Shown in pieces: positions 10,693 to 22,801 of a stretch of DNA of 64,000 nucleotides. Under the pieces are notes generated by a model, which saw only the letters and a program-made list of their open reading frames with translations, was not told where the DNA came from and ran no database searches. Origin of the DNA: Prochilodus magdalenae (Eukaryota > Chordata > Actinopteri > Characiformes > Prochilodontidae); the NCBI GenBank assembly GCA_024036415.1, contig JAMWET010000629.1, forward strand, positions 62,001 through 126,000, read 5' to 3'. Made by a program: the position numbers and the translations under genes. Every line of letters begins with the position of its first letter. The first letter of the stretch is position 1.

Positions 10693-11504
10693 CCTTTGTG
10701 TATGTATAAATGAACAATCAGTTGACAGGCAGCTGGTCTAGCTTGCTAGCTTTTGCTTATGCTAGGCTAGTTCTAGCTCGCTAAGTTTCTCTGACTCAAT
10801 AAGACTGTTTTATGTGGGCGGGCAAGAGACGTCAGCTTTGTGATTGTTTGGGAAATGCTTATGGAAGCTTACATGTATATAGTTTAACGTATCTCAAACT
10901 TCGGTTCCCCTACATTTTTTATTTTAACTTGCACTGGAAATTAAGACTCTATTGTATTGTCCTGTAAAGTCAATGGGGAATGTGGTTTTGACTACAATCT
11001 GGCCACAACAATATGCATAACCTCAACTGTGCTGTTGGTGAATAGTATCAATGGGGTAGGTGTATTTGAGTAGGTGTATCCAAACTTTGAACTGCTGTAT
11101 GCTCTTGTGTGAGCTTCCCAGCTCATTTTCCCATTTGTGGTGGCCATGTTTGTCTCCTCTGGGCTTGAAGTGGCTCTTGAGAGGCTTCTGTCATCCTCTC
11201 TCCCAAGCAGTTCTTGCTGTAATCAGACATGTGTCACAAATCCCAGGCTGATTTCTGATATCATCTCCCACACACTGTCCTGCCATCAGTCCCCTGGAAT
11301 GCGTGTGATGGTCCAGTCACTGGAGACACAATGGTGTGGCCTGATCACAAAGAAAGATAGCGGGGCTCGCTGTGTAATTTCAGCACCCAGCCTTTGATCT
11401 GCCAGCCAGCCGAACGAGAGAGGAGACACAACAGCAGCAGTCTGCTGTGTACATTGTGTGCTGTGGCGGTTCTGAGAGTGAGACAGGCTGAAACAGGATG
11501 GGAC
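10693..11504. other. No supported gene
   Basis: Contains a short relic near 11060-11100 ('GTAGGTGTATCCAAACTTTG') resembling the end of the family G element at 42.1 kb. Short ORFs at 11060-11397 have no recognised domain. Confidence 0.4.
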
Positions 11505-11650
11505 TAATGCGGCGAGACAGGCTGGGTTTAATGCAGCGAGACGGATTGAGTTTAATGCAGTGAGACAGGCTGGCGTAATGCAGTGAGACAGGCTGGCGTA
11601 ATGCAGTGAGACAGGCTGGCGTAATGCAGTGAGACATGGTTTTAATGCGG
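11505..11650. repeat. 23-24 bp tandem repeat, ~6 units
   Basis: Unit TAATGCAGTGAGACAGGCTG plus GCG. Unit starts lie at 11505, 11529, 11553, 11576, 11599, 11622 and 11643, with lengths 24, 24, 23, 23, 23 and 21. The three central 23-bp units are nearly identical, the outer ones diverged. The repeat creates a 169-codon minus-strand ORF (11286-11795) with a repeated LTALRQPVS-like segment, which is an artefact of the array. Confidence 0.9.
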
Positions 11651-14600
11651 ATGTATCTCTCCTGTCCAGGTCCAGTCTCCCCACTCTTAATCCAGATGAG
11701 ATGCTCCTGCTATCGGCACAATCAGACAGAGCACTGAGAGAGTGAACTAGATTCTGCTGGAGTACAGTCAATACATACATGCGCACATACGTCACATAAA
11801 GAGAGAGGTACAGTGGGGTTGAGATCTGATTGCTTACTGCCGGTTTCAGCTCAGTTCAGCCATTGGAAGCAGTGGAGTCTATTCCATGTGTTATATGTAG
11901 GAGATATGGCACAAATAAGCTCACTGGACAAACATCACCATGTGTTTAAGGTGGTAGTAGCCTCAGGCTCCTGTGTTTGGCATTGCACAAGAATGACGGG
12001 ACTATATATACCGGCGGGGTGTGAGTGACAGGATTGACAGATTGAGAAGAGGTGGTACAGTGCAGTGAATGTCTCGTTCGGTGTGTGGAAAATGGCTTGT
12101 AAAGCCGATGTTAATGATTGGCTAAAACGAGTGATTGCATTTGGGCGTACCAAAGACCATAGAGTGAATACGTAGCTGAATTTACAGTAGGGATGGGGGA
12201 TACCACTCACTTTCCTTTCGATCCAAATCAAGTAACACCAAGGCTAATATTCTAATACCAATACCGATGTGTTATTTAAGGTATGTGATTTTCAGCAAGG
12301 GCAAATGCCAAATTTAATCAAAATTGTAACAGAGTGATGACATTTAATAATACTTTATTATTGTGGCTATTAAACAAACATTCAGAAAACAGAATTCTCT
12401 CTGCCCTTCCTTTTTTTTAAAAGCTATCACATAAACTTCAAATCAGTGTTCAATAATGTTGAAATTCTTAAAGAATTTTATGTCAACTGAAAATTCTGTA
12501 ACTGATTGTGTATTTATTAGATTAAGATTTACATTAATATTTACATTTTGAATAATTACAGTGGAAGGAGGGTGAAAAGAAAAGTAGTTTATATACCACA
12601 CTGTGTTATGATACACATTAGTCCTACAAAGTACATAAACAAACAATGTTGATATTTTTGCACCAGAATTTTTTTGATTCTCAAAAGTAAATGCCAGGAT
12701 CAGGAGTGTCAATATTTTGGTATCGATCTGCAAATGCCTAGACTGTTGGTGTATGGAAGCATGTGGTTATGCAGGTCTAGCAGCGATGCTATAAATATAA
12801 GTGTACAGGAAATTCTCTTCAGAACTGTGCCAGGGTTGGCATCCACCAAATCTGGTTATATTGATGCAAGTGTGGCTGAACAATGATGTGGCCTACATCC
12901 AGAAACTTGTCCAGTCCATGCCAAATCCAATCACAGCTGTTATTCATGCTCGTTGAGGAGCTAGGTTTGTTTCAGTCACAGGTGACAATTTTTATTTACT
13001 GGTGAGCATATGACACCATCAAACTTTGGGGCATTCCTACCATATATAATAATGCATCACAATATTTTTTTCTGAGATGTCATAAGTTACATACAGCTAC
13101 AGTTTTCTATCAACTATGATTACATAACTACAACCAGGTCATGGTCTAGCCTTTTGGAGGGTCTTAATCTGCGTCTGTCTGGGTGGATCTCACCTTGTTA
13201 ACAGCTAGATAGCAAATAACAATGGCTTCCACAAGCTGACTGAATTATACAGATTTATTAATAGCTCATTTGTATATTGCTGATGGCTGGATGCTTGTTT
13301 TAATTTGTACTTAGTTTCTGTTTATTGATTGAACTTTTTAGCATCCAGGATCCAGGACTCAAAAGGCAGCATTTTGTGCTTACACAGCAAACTTAAAGCT
13401 TTATAAATTTTGGTAGCATGATTTATTTTTCCCTCTTTGGTGACTCCTCCTCATATTTCATATGATTGAATCTTTGTTGCATGACTAATAATCAGAGCCT
13501 GAGTATCCACACCTGCATGAACAGAATATTACTGTCAGCAAATGAGTAAACAGCATATGTTTGTTAGGATTTGTGAAGTTAAAACTTAAAGCCTGATTAA
13601 AGCCTGAAAGCCAGACCCCAGCTCAACTACTTCCTGTTGTCCGACAGCAGGCCAAAACAAATGGCATAATGATAGCACCACAAAAATATAAAACATTCAT
13701 CTTGAAGATTGTTTTTCTCACTTTTTGGTGTTAGAGGTGTACATTATTTTTAGGACATGATTACCAGTTGTCCTTGTTCTTGGCTGCACTCGAGCATCTT
13801 AGGACGTTTCCACACTAGAGCCTTTTTCCGGGCCGAGGACCGCTCTGCTCTGCGAGTTCATTACGTTTGATCAAGTGTGAAACCTGTTTTCTAGTCTGGG
13901 ATCGGTCCACAGAACCCATCTCTGGTCCTCCTGAAATGGGTTATCTGGCCTATCTATGCGCTGCCCACAAATGCATTTTTTCCTAGCATCTGTTGCGACA
14001 ATGGACAAGCCTTTAGGAACATCCGATTTAAGCCTTGTTTTTTACTGACAGCTGTATTAAACAGGCAGCCTTTATGCTATCATTTTTTTTTATGGCATAT
14101 CAGTTTGGGGCAGACGTGTGAGTTGGGCCTCTCTGGCCCATCACATAGCTATGCTAAGTGATTGAGTATGCTGCAAACTGATAAAATCAGTTTTAAAGAA
14201 GCGTCCCCAAACTTTTGTCCTGTAATGTATGTTAGACCTAAATGCATGCGGTTCCGTGTCTCCCTCTCTGTTAGTTCTGCCTGACCTAACTGTGCTCTAA
14301 TCAGGATCCGCTTATCCACCCAGTCTGTGAGTGCCCTGTATAGATCGGCTGTGTATAGATCAGCCCAGAGCTGATTGGACTATCGATAGACGGGACGTGT
14401 CTTAATGCCGGTTTGGAGACACTAACAGATTGGGCTGTATTTAAACAGATTTTCTGTCCACTTTTAAAGCTCTCATTTACCGCTGCCATGTACCACAAAT
14501 CAGTCCCGAGCGGCCTCCCCCCTTAACACAGCCACTGTTAGTGTTTAATCCTCAACGTCATACTATCATACAGGGACATTAGACTACAGCTCAAACCCAG

Positions 14601-15621
14601 TGGGAGCTATTTGTAGTGTTACTGATACAGCAGGTTGCACTTTAAGGGGCCATGTGTGTGTGTGGGGAGGGGGGCACCTTTGGGACTGCAGCCCTTCCTC
14701 TTTTCTCCTTCCACACAAATTTTCTTGCTCTGGTAACAAGCCTCTCTGACCTCCTCACATGAAGGCCTAGTTCATTTATCTAAACACACGCACACACATA
14801 CACAAACAGCAAGGTCAGCTGCCAATTGACACAGACAAGATATTAGTCTTCATTAGCTGCAATGTGTTGAGGCTACGCTGTCGCACAAAGCTCTGTCCAG
14901 CAGCAAAGGCAGCATTTCTCTAACACTGCAAGTGGCTTTTAGTGAACGAGGCAGAAGAGAAGCTTAAAGTTGGGCTCAGCAGTTTTCAACCAGTATTTAT
15001 GGACATATTCACTTTACATTTTGGTAGCTATCAGTACAATACATGCTTAAAGGAATACATGTGGTCTGTATATGGTCATGTGACCGCTCATATATAGAAC
15101 AAAATATAAGTGCTTTGACACACATATCATAAACTTTAGTATGTACACTTCAAATATTCATTTTTTATAATACGCCCTTCTAAATAAACACAGGCATCTA
15201 GGGACCCCACGTATCATGGAAGATGACGAAGCAATATCCTTTGGACATATGAAGCAGTTGTCCTGTTATGGTTAATATGACACCAGTCACACCAGTATGG
15301 CATTTCACACCTTTGCAACCTGTGGTCAACATAAGGCCAATTTCTACCACATGGTGCCTCTTCCGCTCCTCTCGATTTGAGCCACTGGTCTAGCATTAGA
15401 GTAAGAAGATAAAGGATGCTACCTCACTGGCGTATTCTAACCTCTTTACAGGCCTGGTAAAGGTCCTACTCCAACATAGGCTGAAGCTGAAGAACAGTGA
15501 CCATTCGAACCAATACCAGAAAAGTGTTTGATGAGTAAAGGGATATGGATTGACGCTGGACTTACGCTGAACTTAACATTTCTTCTATGCCTGTAAATAA
15601 AATCTGCTACTTTGGTGGTTT
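11651..15621. other. Long gene-free stretch
   Basis: No gene recognised. Bases 12185-12300 begin 'AGGGATGGGGGATACC', and near 12720 there is 'GGTATCGATC', resembling a degraded repeat of unknown class. Bases 13801-13960 ('TTAGGACGTTTCCACACTAG') may be another old element end. Bases 14300-14560 are repeat-free and balanced in composition. I found no transposase, RT or RNA motif. Confidence 0.4.
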
Positions 15622-15800
15622 GGGCAGTCGAGGTTAGGAAACCAGTCTTGTGACCGCCATTGTGATTCCATGAACCAACACGAACGGCTAGAGTGGCCTT
15701 GAGCAAGGCACCTAACCCCCAGCTGGTCCCGGGGCGCCATGGGCAGGGCTGCTCACTGCTTTAGGCAAATGTGTCCAAGCACAATTGGTAAATAGTTCTA
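15622..15800 (+). mobile_element. Family E tRNA-derived SINE, partial copy
   Basis: Matches the better copy at 34.6 kb in order: 'GGGCAGTCGAGGTTAGGAA-ACCAG', 'CTTGTGACCG', 'GAGCAAGGCACCTAACCCCC' and 'GGGCAGGGCTGCTCACTGCT'. The B-box region is decayed and the conserved LINE-like 3' tail is missing or unrecognisable. Confidence 0.75.
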
Positions 15801-16641
15801 GGCTCGATTGCTAACACTAAGGAGGAAGGACATTGCATTCCCTTGTTTCTTCTGATAAGAGTGGGCACCCCAGCTTTCTAGTGGATGTTTCTCCTATGGA
15901 GAAATATTAGATATGGTGAACTATGTTGAGTTCACTTGTTAAGTGCGGTTTATGGCAGGCTTAAGTCACAGCTCGGGTTTGTTCAGTTTCACATATTTTA
16001 TGATGTCTACAGTTTGTTTCTGTGGTTTTGCTTTTTGATTTGATAGGGAGATTTGCCTTTGCTGCAGTGTGCCTGTGGTTTGGCCCTGTATTGTATAATG
16101 ATGGCAATTTTTGGAATAGGCCAAAGAAACAAACTTAGCACATGCATCCTGCTTTCTATGCCTTTCATTACAGCAGCATTTGGTGTTGTTAGTGGAAACG
16201 CTCGGGTAATTCACGTTCTATTTTTGCGGGTCTCATTTCGTGTTGTGTTCTCTGTCATGTCTTACTGCATGGATGTAGTAGTCATAAAAGCATCAACACA
16301 TTCACATCGAGCTGTTTGTTTATTAAATGGTGCATCACTCATACATTGTAACTGGACTGACAACATGTCAATCATCAGTCGTGTTCTTCATCACGGCAAG
16401 GAGTCGGACCCGCTTATCTATTAGTGGAAGGAGAGGGAAAGAAAACTGCTGGGCTGGGGTTGTTCTGCACATATTTGATGAAACATATTTTTTTCTGATT
16501 GAAGTTAATACTATCTGTCATATCAACACTGTGGCACACTCATACTCACCCTCATTAAATCTTACACACACTGAATTGAGTCTATGTGGCCCACTTACTC
16601 TTCAGTGCATCTGCTACTTTAAAGCCTCTCTTAGCTACTGA

Positions 16642-16644
<3 letters not shown>
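15801..16644. other. No supported gene
   Basis: Contains an ORF of 123 codons (16053-16424) with hydrophobic stretches but no recognisable domain, signal or splice structure. Length alone is not significant in a window of this size. Confidence 0.4.

Positions 16645-16688
<44 letters not shown>
16645..16688. repeat. (CA)n microsatellite
   Basis: A pure CA run. Confidence 0.97.
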
Positions 16689-16690
<2 letters not shown>

Positions 16691-17257
16691 AGAGAACAAG
16701 AGAAAGACAAAAAAGGAGTCTAAGAAGCCAATTTCTCTGATTTAATTTAATTTATTCATGCAAGTACATTGGCAAGATATTAACATCTTTTAATTCCCCT
16801 TTATTAAATTTCACACTTTCAACCTTGAAGTTAATTAAGATTGTGAGAAACAAGTGTGCAATCTCTGCCTCTCTTTCCCTCTCTCTTTCTCTCTCTCTGT
16901 CTCTCCCGGGATAAGAGCCTGTATATAACTTCTCTTGAAGGTGTTTAAAACAATCACACACCTGAGCATAACACTGTCTCACTTTATCACATCTCGTTGT
17001 TGCAGGATGTCATGCTCATCAGCCCACATGGGGGTGTGGTCTGTATATGCTGTTAGAGGAATTCTACAGCGAGTTATATTTGTGTCTCAGCACATGGAGA
17101 GAGATGAAATTCTCTGCAGCCTAAAGTGTAAAGTTGAGATAACAAGAAGGAAACAGCATCGTGAAAGAAAGAACTCTAATTTCATCCTTGTAAGTGAAAA
17201 TAAACTTGACGTCAGAGGACAGGAAAAGGGGAGGTGGTTGTGGGGGGGGCAGTGATA
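16689..17257. other. No supported gene; CT-rich patch
   Basis: A CTCTCTTTC-rich patch lies at 16865-16905. The rest is unclassified. Confidence 0.45.
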
Positions 17258-17571
17258 TCGATAGGAATGAAACATGGTGGGTAGGTTTGACATTGTGAGA
17301 CATGTGAATGATTCAAGTTTCACACTCGTGTGCATGTGATATAAGCAAGGACAGACCTTATCGTTCTACCTGACTGACCCAACAGCCACACCTGCAGACA
17401 TTCAGGAAACAGTGATGCCCCTCAGGAGTTATCCTCCTACCAGCAACTTTGGCAGCCAGCTGCACAACCCAGGACTGCATGCATGCACACTGTAAGAATG
17501 ACTGCCCTTAACACCACATCAACGCCACCAAAGACTGTAGTGGTCGCCATGGGGACCACTGGAGTGAACTG
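17258..17571 (+). mobile_element. Family B head half, copy 2a
   Basis: Starts 'AGGAATGAAACATGGTGGG' and follows the family B 5' region: 'TTTGACATTGTGAGACATG', 'CAAGTTTCACACTCG', 'GACTGACCCAACAGCCAC', 'CAGGACTGCATGCATGC' and 'ACACCACATCAACGCCACC'. The outer terminal repeat is missing. It breaks off at about 17571 next to an inverted tail half. Confidence 0.75.
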
Positions 17572-17582
17572 CATGAAAATAT

Positions 17583-17918
17583 TCAATCGTCAAAAGATTA
17601 GCTGCACCCAGGAGGAAGTGTCTTATTGCAATGCCATTGGGAAGGAAGATAAAGGTTACCAGGAACAATGGATGATGATAAATTTAGACTGATGTGGGTA
17701 ATATTTATTGAGCTACACATACAGAAGTAGTGTCTCCCAGTATCGCTAATGCAACGTGCCAGATTTCTCAGCATGGAGCTGTAGAGGTTCCTAATGGTGT
17801 CCTGCTGTAATCCATCGCATGCAACTTGAATATTCTCACACAGTTCCTGCAAATTTTGAGATAGGAGTGGAGGTGGAGTGACACCAGGCCTTCTGGATAT
17901 GTGATGCATGACAATAAA
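17583..17918 (-). mobile_element. Family B tail half, inverted, copy 2b
   Basis: Begins with the terminal motif 'CGTCAAAAGATTAGCTGCACC' and runs back through 'GGTTACCAGGAACAATGGATG', 'CATACAGAAGTAGTGTCTCC' and 'GTTCCTGCAAATTTTGAG'. It stops at the family B internal junction 'CCAGGCCTTCTGG'. Minus-strand translation gives 'LQELCENIQVACDGLQQDTI' and 'RNLYSSMLRNLARCI', the transposase C-terminus. It lies opposite to copy 2a, so the two halves come from different insertions or from an inversion. Confidence 0.75.
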
Positions 17919-18149
17919 CTGAACAAGATCTCTTAATACGTGTGTCCTTAGTAGAAAATACATTTCATTTGACCAGGGTGCCCAAAGTTTTGCATTTGAC
18001 TGTAATGCCATAAATAAAAACAAACGGATGCCCGCCCACAACACCAAGGCATAATTATAGGTCATATTGCTTTTCACAGTATTGATTTATTATAGTGTCC
18101 AGTCCCTGTCTCTGAATGTAGTTGTGAACCAACAGTGCACTAATTGAAA

Positions 18150-18440
18150 GCTCGGTTAATCTCAAGTTACTGAAGTGCAGTGTAACAGAAGGTGGCCGTG
18201 ATTTTTAATTAAGGATCAATGGGCTCATAGAACATCTGCTGGAGGCAGTGAGTTCAGACTGAGCTGAGAGACTGCATTACCCATGTTGCCCCGTTGGTGC
18301 TGCTCATTAGCTCCCATATTGGGTAATGGAGTACAATTTCAGCTTAATGGCAGTCATTAATGCGGCATGGGCAATTTAACAACAAAACCAATTTAGTCTG
18401 TCAAAATGGAGATTTTAACCCAACAACAAAGTTTAAGAAA
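18150..18440. promoter_or_regulatory. Candidate conserved non-coding element
   Basis: A repeat-free block with clustered A/T-core motifs: 'TTTTTAATTAAGG', 'CTCATTAGCTCCC', 'GGGTAATGGAG', 'GCTTAATGGCAGTCATTAAT' and 'GGCATGGGCAATTTAAC'. This resembles developmental enhancers. It is a visual judgement without conservation data. Confidence 0.25.
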
Positions 18441-18617
18441 GAGAGAACAACACAAATGAGAGGAGATCAAAGCCAACACAACTGGACATGTTAACAGATT
18501 TTCCCCCCAGAGCTATAGCCCTCATTAACCACAGTGGACTTTGGACTTTAGACTGAACCTCGTAACCCTCCTTTACTGTGGCCTATAATTAATTGTAGTC
18601 CATCCGTTTCTTGGCAT

Positions 18618-19325
18618 ACTTTAAAAACCCCAGTGTCACTGCTGGACTGAGAATAGTCCACCAGACAAAACTATCCAGCCAACATCGTCCTGAGGACAGA
18701 TGTTGTCACAAAACAGCTTAGTGAGAAAGCTAAGGGTGACGGTGGCATGGATAAACTCCCTCAGAGCAAGAGGAAAAGACTTTGAGAGGAACCAAGGAGG
18801 AACAATTCTCCTTGGGTCAAGACTAGACAGCAAGCAAGCACAGAGGCAATACAAAAAAGATACGGATCATATACAGCATTACACACAGAATGACCGATAA
18901 GAGTTACAGTCCCACAAGAGCATTAAGAAACGGACCTGAAAGTCTGAATGAAACTCCACTGGTTACAGTAAACACCCTGAACATTCATTACTACAGCTGA
19001 AAGCCTATGATGATGAGCTATAAGCCAGGATAAGAGTAACGTTCCATGTTTTGTGGGGCGGAGGAGGAGGTGTCTGATTAGTTTGGTAATGAAGGTAAAC
19101 TGTCTGTGATTAAACAGCAGGATCATCGGATGGTTCAGTGGAGGGATTCAGTCATAGGACAGATGAAGCAGCAACATCAGACCGTCCCAGATGGGCAGTA
19201 GTTCTGTGGGCAGCACCCTGTAAACACTGATGAAGGACTATAGGCAATCAACACAACCTGTCCAGCAACAGATGAGTTACTGGCCAACACAAAACACTCT
19301 AACACACCACTGCAGTGCAATGGCA
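18618..19325. mobile_element. Family J repeat copy 1, interrupted by a LINE tail
   Basis: The left part has 'CAGTGTCACTGCTGGACTG' and 'GAGAATAGTCCACCAGAC'. The right part (from about 19190) has 'TGTGGGCAGCACCCTGTAAA', 'CACTGATGAAGGACTATAGG' and 'AGCAACAGATGAGTTACTGG'. These are consecutive in the intact family J repeat. Between them lies about 500 bp of an inverted LINE 3' region (18688-19186). Confidence 0.7.
18688..19186 (-). mobile_element. L2-type LINE 3' tail inserted in family J
   Basis: Reading the minus strand near the left edge gives 'AAGCTGTTTTGTGACAACAT', preceded by 'TTCCTCCTTGGTTCCTCTCAA' in part and 'TTGCTCTGAGGGAGTTTATCC'. This is the 3' tail also seen at 32.4, 48.6 and 62.9 kb. 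It carries no intact coding sequence. Confidence 0.65.
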
Positions 19326-20115
19326 ACTGCTGTATTAACTCTAATACCATCCTCTGAGGTTTCTGGTGTTCAGCGTTGTGTGAAAACCTTCCCTAGTAAG
19401 AAATTCCATCTTTCAGTCACTCTGAGATTTGTCATGATTGTGTGACTTACCTAATACGATGACATGCTTGACTGCTGTTACATTGTTTAGGTTTCCTTTT
19501 TGAGCTTTAGCTTAAATGCTAACACTTTTAACAACTTTCCTTTCTCAGTTGCTAGCTGTGATTTTCTAACCCTCATAAAATAGAAACAGATGCAGTGAGA
19601 AGTACAGGAGAATGTTAATAGTACAAGCTGTGGGTTCTTCTGTGTATTTGTGCATGTCTTGTTTACAGTAGAGGATGTATTAACTTAGAAAATGGACAAC
19701 TTGGCAACCTGTCACTTAGCGTGCACTAATACCACTAATGTGCACTAATATCACATCTGCATACAGCAGCATCTGTGCATGTCTGATAGCATGAAGTAGC
19801 AGTGGTACTGGCAGGCAGGTCCTAGCTTTATGGCCACAGGACTACAGTCACCCTCTAATGACTTAGCACAATAGAGTCAGGGTAAGCGAAGAGAGTTCAA
19901 AGATTAATAATGATATACCATATGTTATTAATACCCCTCCCCACCCCCACTGAACACTGAACATTAACACCTTTTCTTATATTTCTTTTATATATTCAGG
20001 CCTCTGAGTCTCGGCTGGTGCTCGGTATCATTAAGCTGATGGTGCATTGAGGCAAGAGATAGAGAGAAAGAGAGGTGTGAAAAGAGAGAGAAAAGGAGAG
20101 GGCGAGAGAGATGGT
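19326..20115. other. No gene; GA-rich patch at the right edge
   Basis: Unclassified sequence. Bases 20050-20115 are GA-rich (AGAGAGAAAGAGAGG). Confidence 0.45.
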
Positions 20116-20119
20116 GAGA

Positions 20120-20289
20120 CGGCAGCGAGGTGAGGGACGCTTTGATATCGGAGCTGGGTAATCCACTCTTTCATTCTGCTGTCATGTCTTCATCCCTGCA
20201 CCAAAGTGCCCTTTCATTAACCTTTGACTCCAGTCGCTGCCGCGTTTGAAGTGCCTGGACTTAAATTGGCTTATCCCTCTCCGCCATTG
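20120..20289. promoter_or_regulatory. Candidate conserved non-coding element
   Basis: A balanced, repeat-free block: 'GGGTAATCCACTC', 'CTTTCATTAACCTTTGACTCC', 'AGTCGCTGCCGCG' and 'CTTAAATTGGCTTATCC'. It resembles conserved regulatory DNA but is untested. Confidence 0.2.
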
Positions 20290-20311
20290 TTTTTTTTTTT
20301 TTTTTTTTTTT
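20290..20311. repeat. Poly(T) run
   Basis: A run of about 22 T. Length is likely polymorphic or unreliable in assembly. Confidence 0.95.
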
Positions 20312-20577
20312 GCCTTTGCCTTTCTCTTTTTTCTGAAAGTATCACTTTCTCACAGGTCTCTTGAAGTGCAGAGGTTGGAGGAATCCACCCTGTGAAGAAG
20401 TCTTCAGTTCCTTTTCACAGTTAATCTGCCACCAGTGTTGTTTCTCAATGGTTCTGCACGGCTTTAATACCCAAAAATATTATGGGAAAATCCAAGAATG
20501 CTGGTTCTTGCTATTTATCGGGATTTATAATTAGGCTGATGTGGTTTCTAGCAAAGTGAGTTAGCATGTAAGCATAT

Positions 20578-20900
20578 ACAGCTGATATGTACTATTAACA
20601 GTGGAAGTGTAGAGAATTATAGTGTGACTGCTATCTGCTATTTTACACTCAGATATCTACCCTGACATGATGGTCCTTGAGCCCTGCAATTCTGATTTTG
20701 ATCACTCGCAACAATTTTAACTGCTAAAAAATGTAGAAGCATGCCTGTTTGAAGGATAGGCTTTTCCAGTAACTCTGCAACTAGCCACTTTCATTTCAAA
20801 ATATTCCCTTTCAAATACCCTAACATTCTTACTGCGTTCAGAAATGTTGATTAACCAATGATGACAATGTACCACACAGAGATGTGCACATACAGTCTCA
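20578..20900. repeat. Dispersed repeat K, copy 1
   Basis: Shares an ordered series of blocks with 24295-24600: 'ACACTCAGATATCTACC', 'CATGATG', 'CACTTTCATTTCAAAATATT' and 'AACCAATGATGA-AATGTA'. Overall similarity is moderate and spans about 300 bp. No coding sequence or terminal repeat was seen. It could be an old local duplication or an old repeat family. Confidence 0.65.
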
Positions 20901-21031
20901 GTGCATTTTATGTTTGTTTATTTATTTAGTTTTACTAAACTATAAATGAAAGGCACAGAAAGCCTTGACGTTTCAGTGTAATATACCATTTAATGTAAAA
21001 GTCTAAAAGCAACCAAAGAACATTATATGAA

Positions 21032-21444
21032 GGTAACTTTAAGTGTTGACTGACTAACATTTTACGGTATTTAGCTGACGCTCTTATCCAATGCGACTTC
21101 CAAGGTTAATCATATTACAGGTAGGCCAATGTAGTGCTAGGAGTCTTGCCCACGGTCTCTTATTGGTGTAGCACAGCATAGTCACTCAGCCTGGGATTCG
21201 AACCCCAGTCTCCCACGTGTGGTGGTGGCTACTTGGCAGGTAGTGGTGTTATCCGCTGAGCTACACCAACCACTAGTGTTGATGAACTGGCATGAAGTAA
21301 CACATTAACAATTATTAACTAATGTTAAGTAAACAACTGTACTTAACATTAGTTAAGCCTTGTAACTATTGATAGTGTAATGTTTTATGTTTACTAATGT
21401 ATTATATCATGTTAGTTCGTCAACACTTAATGTAAAGTGATACC
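21032..21444. mobile_element. hAT-like MITE copy 1, containing a SINE
   Basis: Ends 'GGTAACTTTAAGTGTTGAC' and the inverted 'GTCAACACTTAATGTAAAGTGATACC'. The interior is rich in 'TTAACATTAGTTAA' and 'ACTAATGTTAAGTAAAC' motifs. It is the same family as the element at 45.3-46.3 kb, which has an 8-bp target duplication. A family D SINE is inserted close to the left end. Confidence 0.7.
21061..21275 (-). mobile_element. Family D SINE copy 2
   Basis: On the minus strand: A box within 'TTGGTGTAGCTCAGCGGATA', then B box 'GGGGTTCGAATCCCAGG', then 'GTGCTACACCAATAAGAGACC' in part, then tail 'GGATAAGAGCGTCAGCTAAAT'. It is a full-length copy with both Pol III boxes readable. Confidence 0.9.
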
Positions 21445-21888
21445 ATATAAAGCTAATCATCCTAGCTAAAGTGTGTTTAGCCAGCATGCTCAGAGTGAAA
21501 ACCGCGTGCAGTGTAAGGAAAAGTTGACTTAAAAAGTTGGTGTTCAGACTGGCTTAAAATTCTAGGTTGACTCCAATCTTTGAGTTGGACACAAACTTTA
21601 TTTGCAAATAGACATAAAATAAAAAGTAACATGCTTCATTTTTTTAAAAATAAAAATGTATCTTGTAAGCAAGTCTGGAGAGCAAAAGTTAGTTCCAGAT
21701 AGACAGATTTATTTAGTTCCATTATTTGATGTAACATGAAGAATCACTGACTGGCTAAACTAGACACTAATTGATTACTACAAATAAAACTGGGCTTCTT
21801 TAAGAAGAAGAAACCATTTTAATCACCGCAATTACATATACAAAATCACTGATTAATTGAATTATGGTTATTTATATGTATTGTAATA
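21445..21888. other. No gene seen
   Basis: A+T-rich, unclassified. Confidence 0.5.
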
Positions 21889-22106
21889 TATCGTCACTGT
21901 CCAAAGAAAACCATGTATAACCATTTCTGTTGCATCATTTGTGCACATGAGCTGATATTTACATTCTGTAAAAGTTTGATGATGAATGGCCCAAAGGAAA
22001 TGGCCTTTGAAAAATTGACTAAATAAGAATGAAATTAGTTTTTTCCCTTTCCTGTAAAGTTGACATTTTTTGAGATACATGTTTTCCTTTGGACAGTGAC
22101 AATATG
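21889..22106. mobile_element. Family C foldback MITE, copy 3
   Basis: Ends 'TATCGTCACTGTCCAAAG' and 'CTTTGGACAGTGACAATA'. Interior blocks are 'GCATCATTTGTGCACATGAGC' in part and 'GGCCCAAAGGAAATGGCC'. More diverged and about 30 bp shorter than copies 1 and 2. Confidence 0.8.
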
Positions 22107-22200
22107 TGCTTTTCTGCACATACTGTATAAATATATTGTTGCTTCCCAAAAAAAATATTATTTTATTACTTTTTCATCATGTGCGCTCTGCAGCTTCCCT

Positions 22201-22262
22201 TTACATTATGTAAGGTTGCCATTTTGGAGATATTAGTTGTTTCTTTGTACAGGGACGATATG
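22201..22262. mobile_element. Family C MITE, end fragment
   Basis: Only one arm: 'GTAAGGTTGCCATTTTGGAG', then 'TTTCTTTGTACAGGGACGATA'. Confidence 0.65.
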
Positions 22263-22801
22263 TGGTTCTTTTCCAAAATAAATATCCTCTAAATCCATAT
22301 CCACAAGCTACACTCAGAGCCAGTCTGCTCCAGACGGGGACAAGAGGTGCACTAGGTGTGGTCAGTGTTGGCTCTTCAGTGTCTCTAGTCATCTGACATC
22401 TAGTCACAGTAGGCCTTAATCACCTTTATTTTCCCTCAAAGAGGCTTCAAAAGCTCTGCAGTCCTCTGCTCCGCTCCCAGTTAAACACAGCCTGCATGTC
22501 TCCTGTCTGCCTGACTGAACTAAATACGACCAGCATGTTTCCCCCACTGCTGCTTTCCAGGTTTAAAAACTACAAATAAAAACAGGAAAATGAAAACCTG
22601 AGGAAATGAAGAAAGGCTGTGAACTAAAACAGTCGATAGGGATCATTGAAATAATCATTCGATTATTTCACACCCCTAGCTTCAAGCTCTATTTAAATAA
22701 AATGGCTACAATAGCAGCTATACTTAAGCAGCTGGGCTTCAGCATAGCGATTATTAATACATTCCTGCCTAGTGGATATTTAGATCACAATAGAAAACAT
22801 A
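22263..22801. other. No gene seen
   Basis: Unclassified sequence up to the TA target site of family A copy 2. Short ORFs lack motifs. Confidence 0.5.

Noticed and set aside
11286..11795. 169-codon minus-strand ORF with repeated peptide
   Set aside because: Produced by the 23-24 bp tandem repeat. No domain outside it.
12185..12745. Possible transposon with 'GGGATGGGGGATACC' and 'GGTATCGATC' ends
   Set aside because: The ends do not form a convincing inverted repeat and no target duplication was found. Left as unclassified.
16053..16424. 123-codon ORF with hydrophobic stretches
   Set aside because: No domain recognised. Hydrophobic runs follow from T-rich sequence, and there is no splice or context support.
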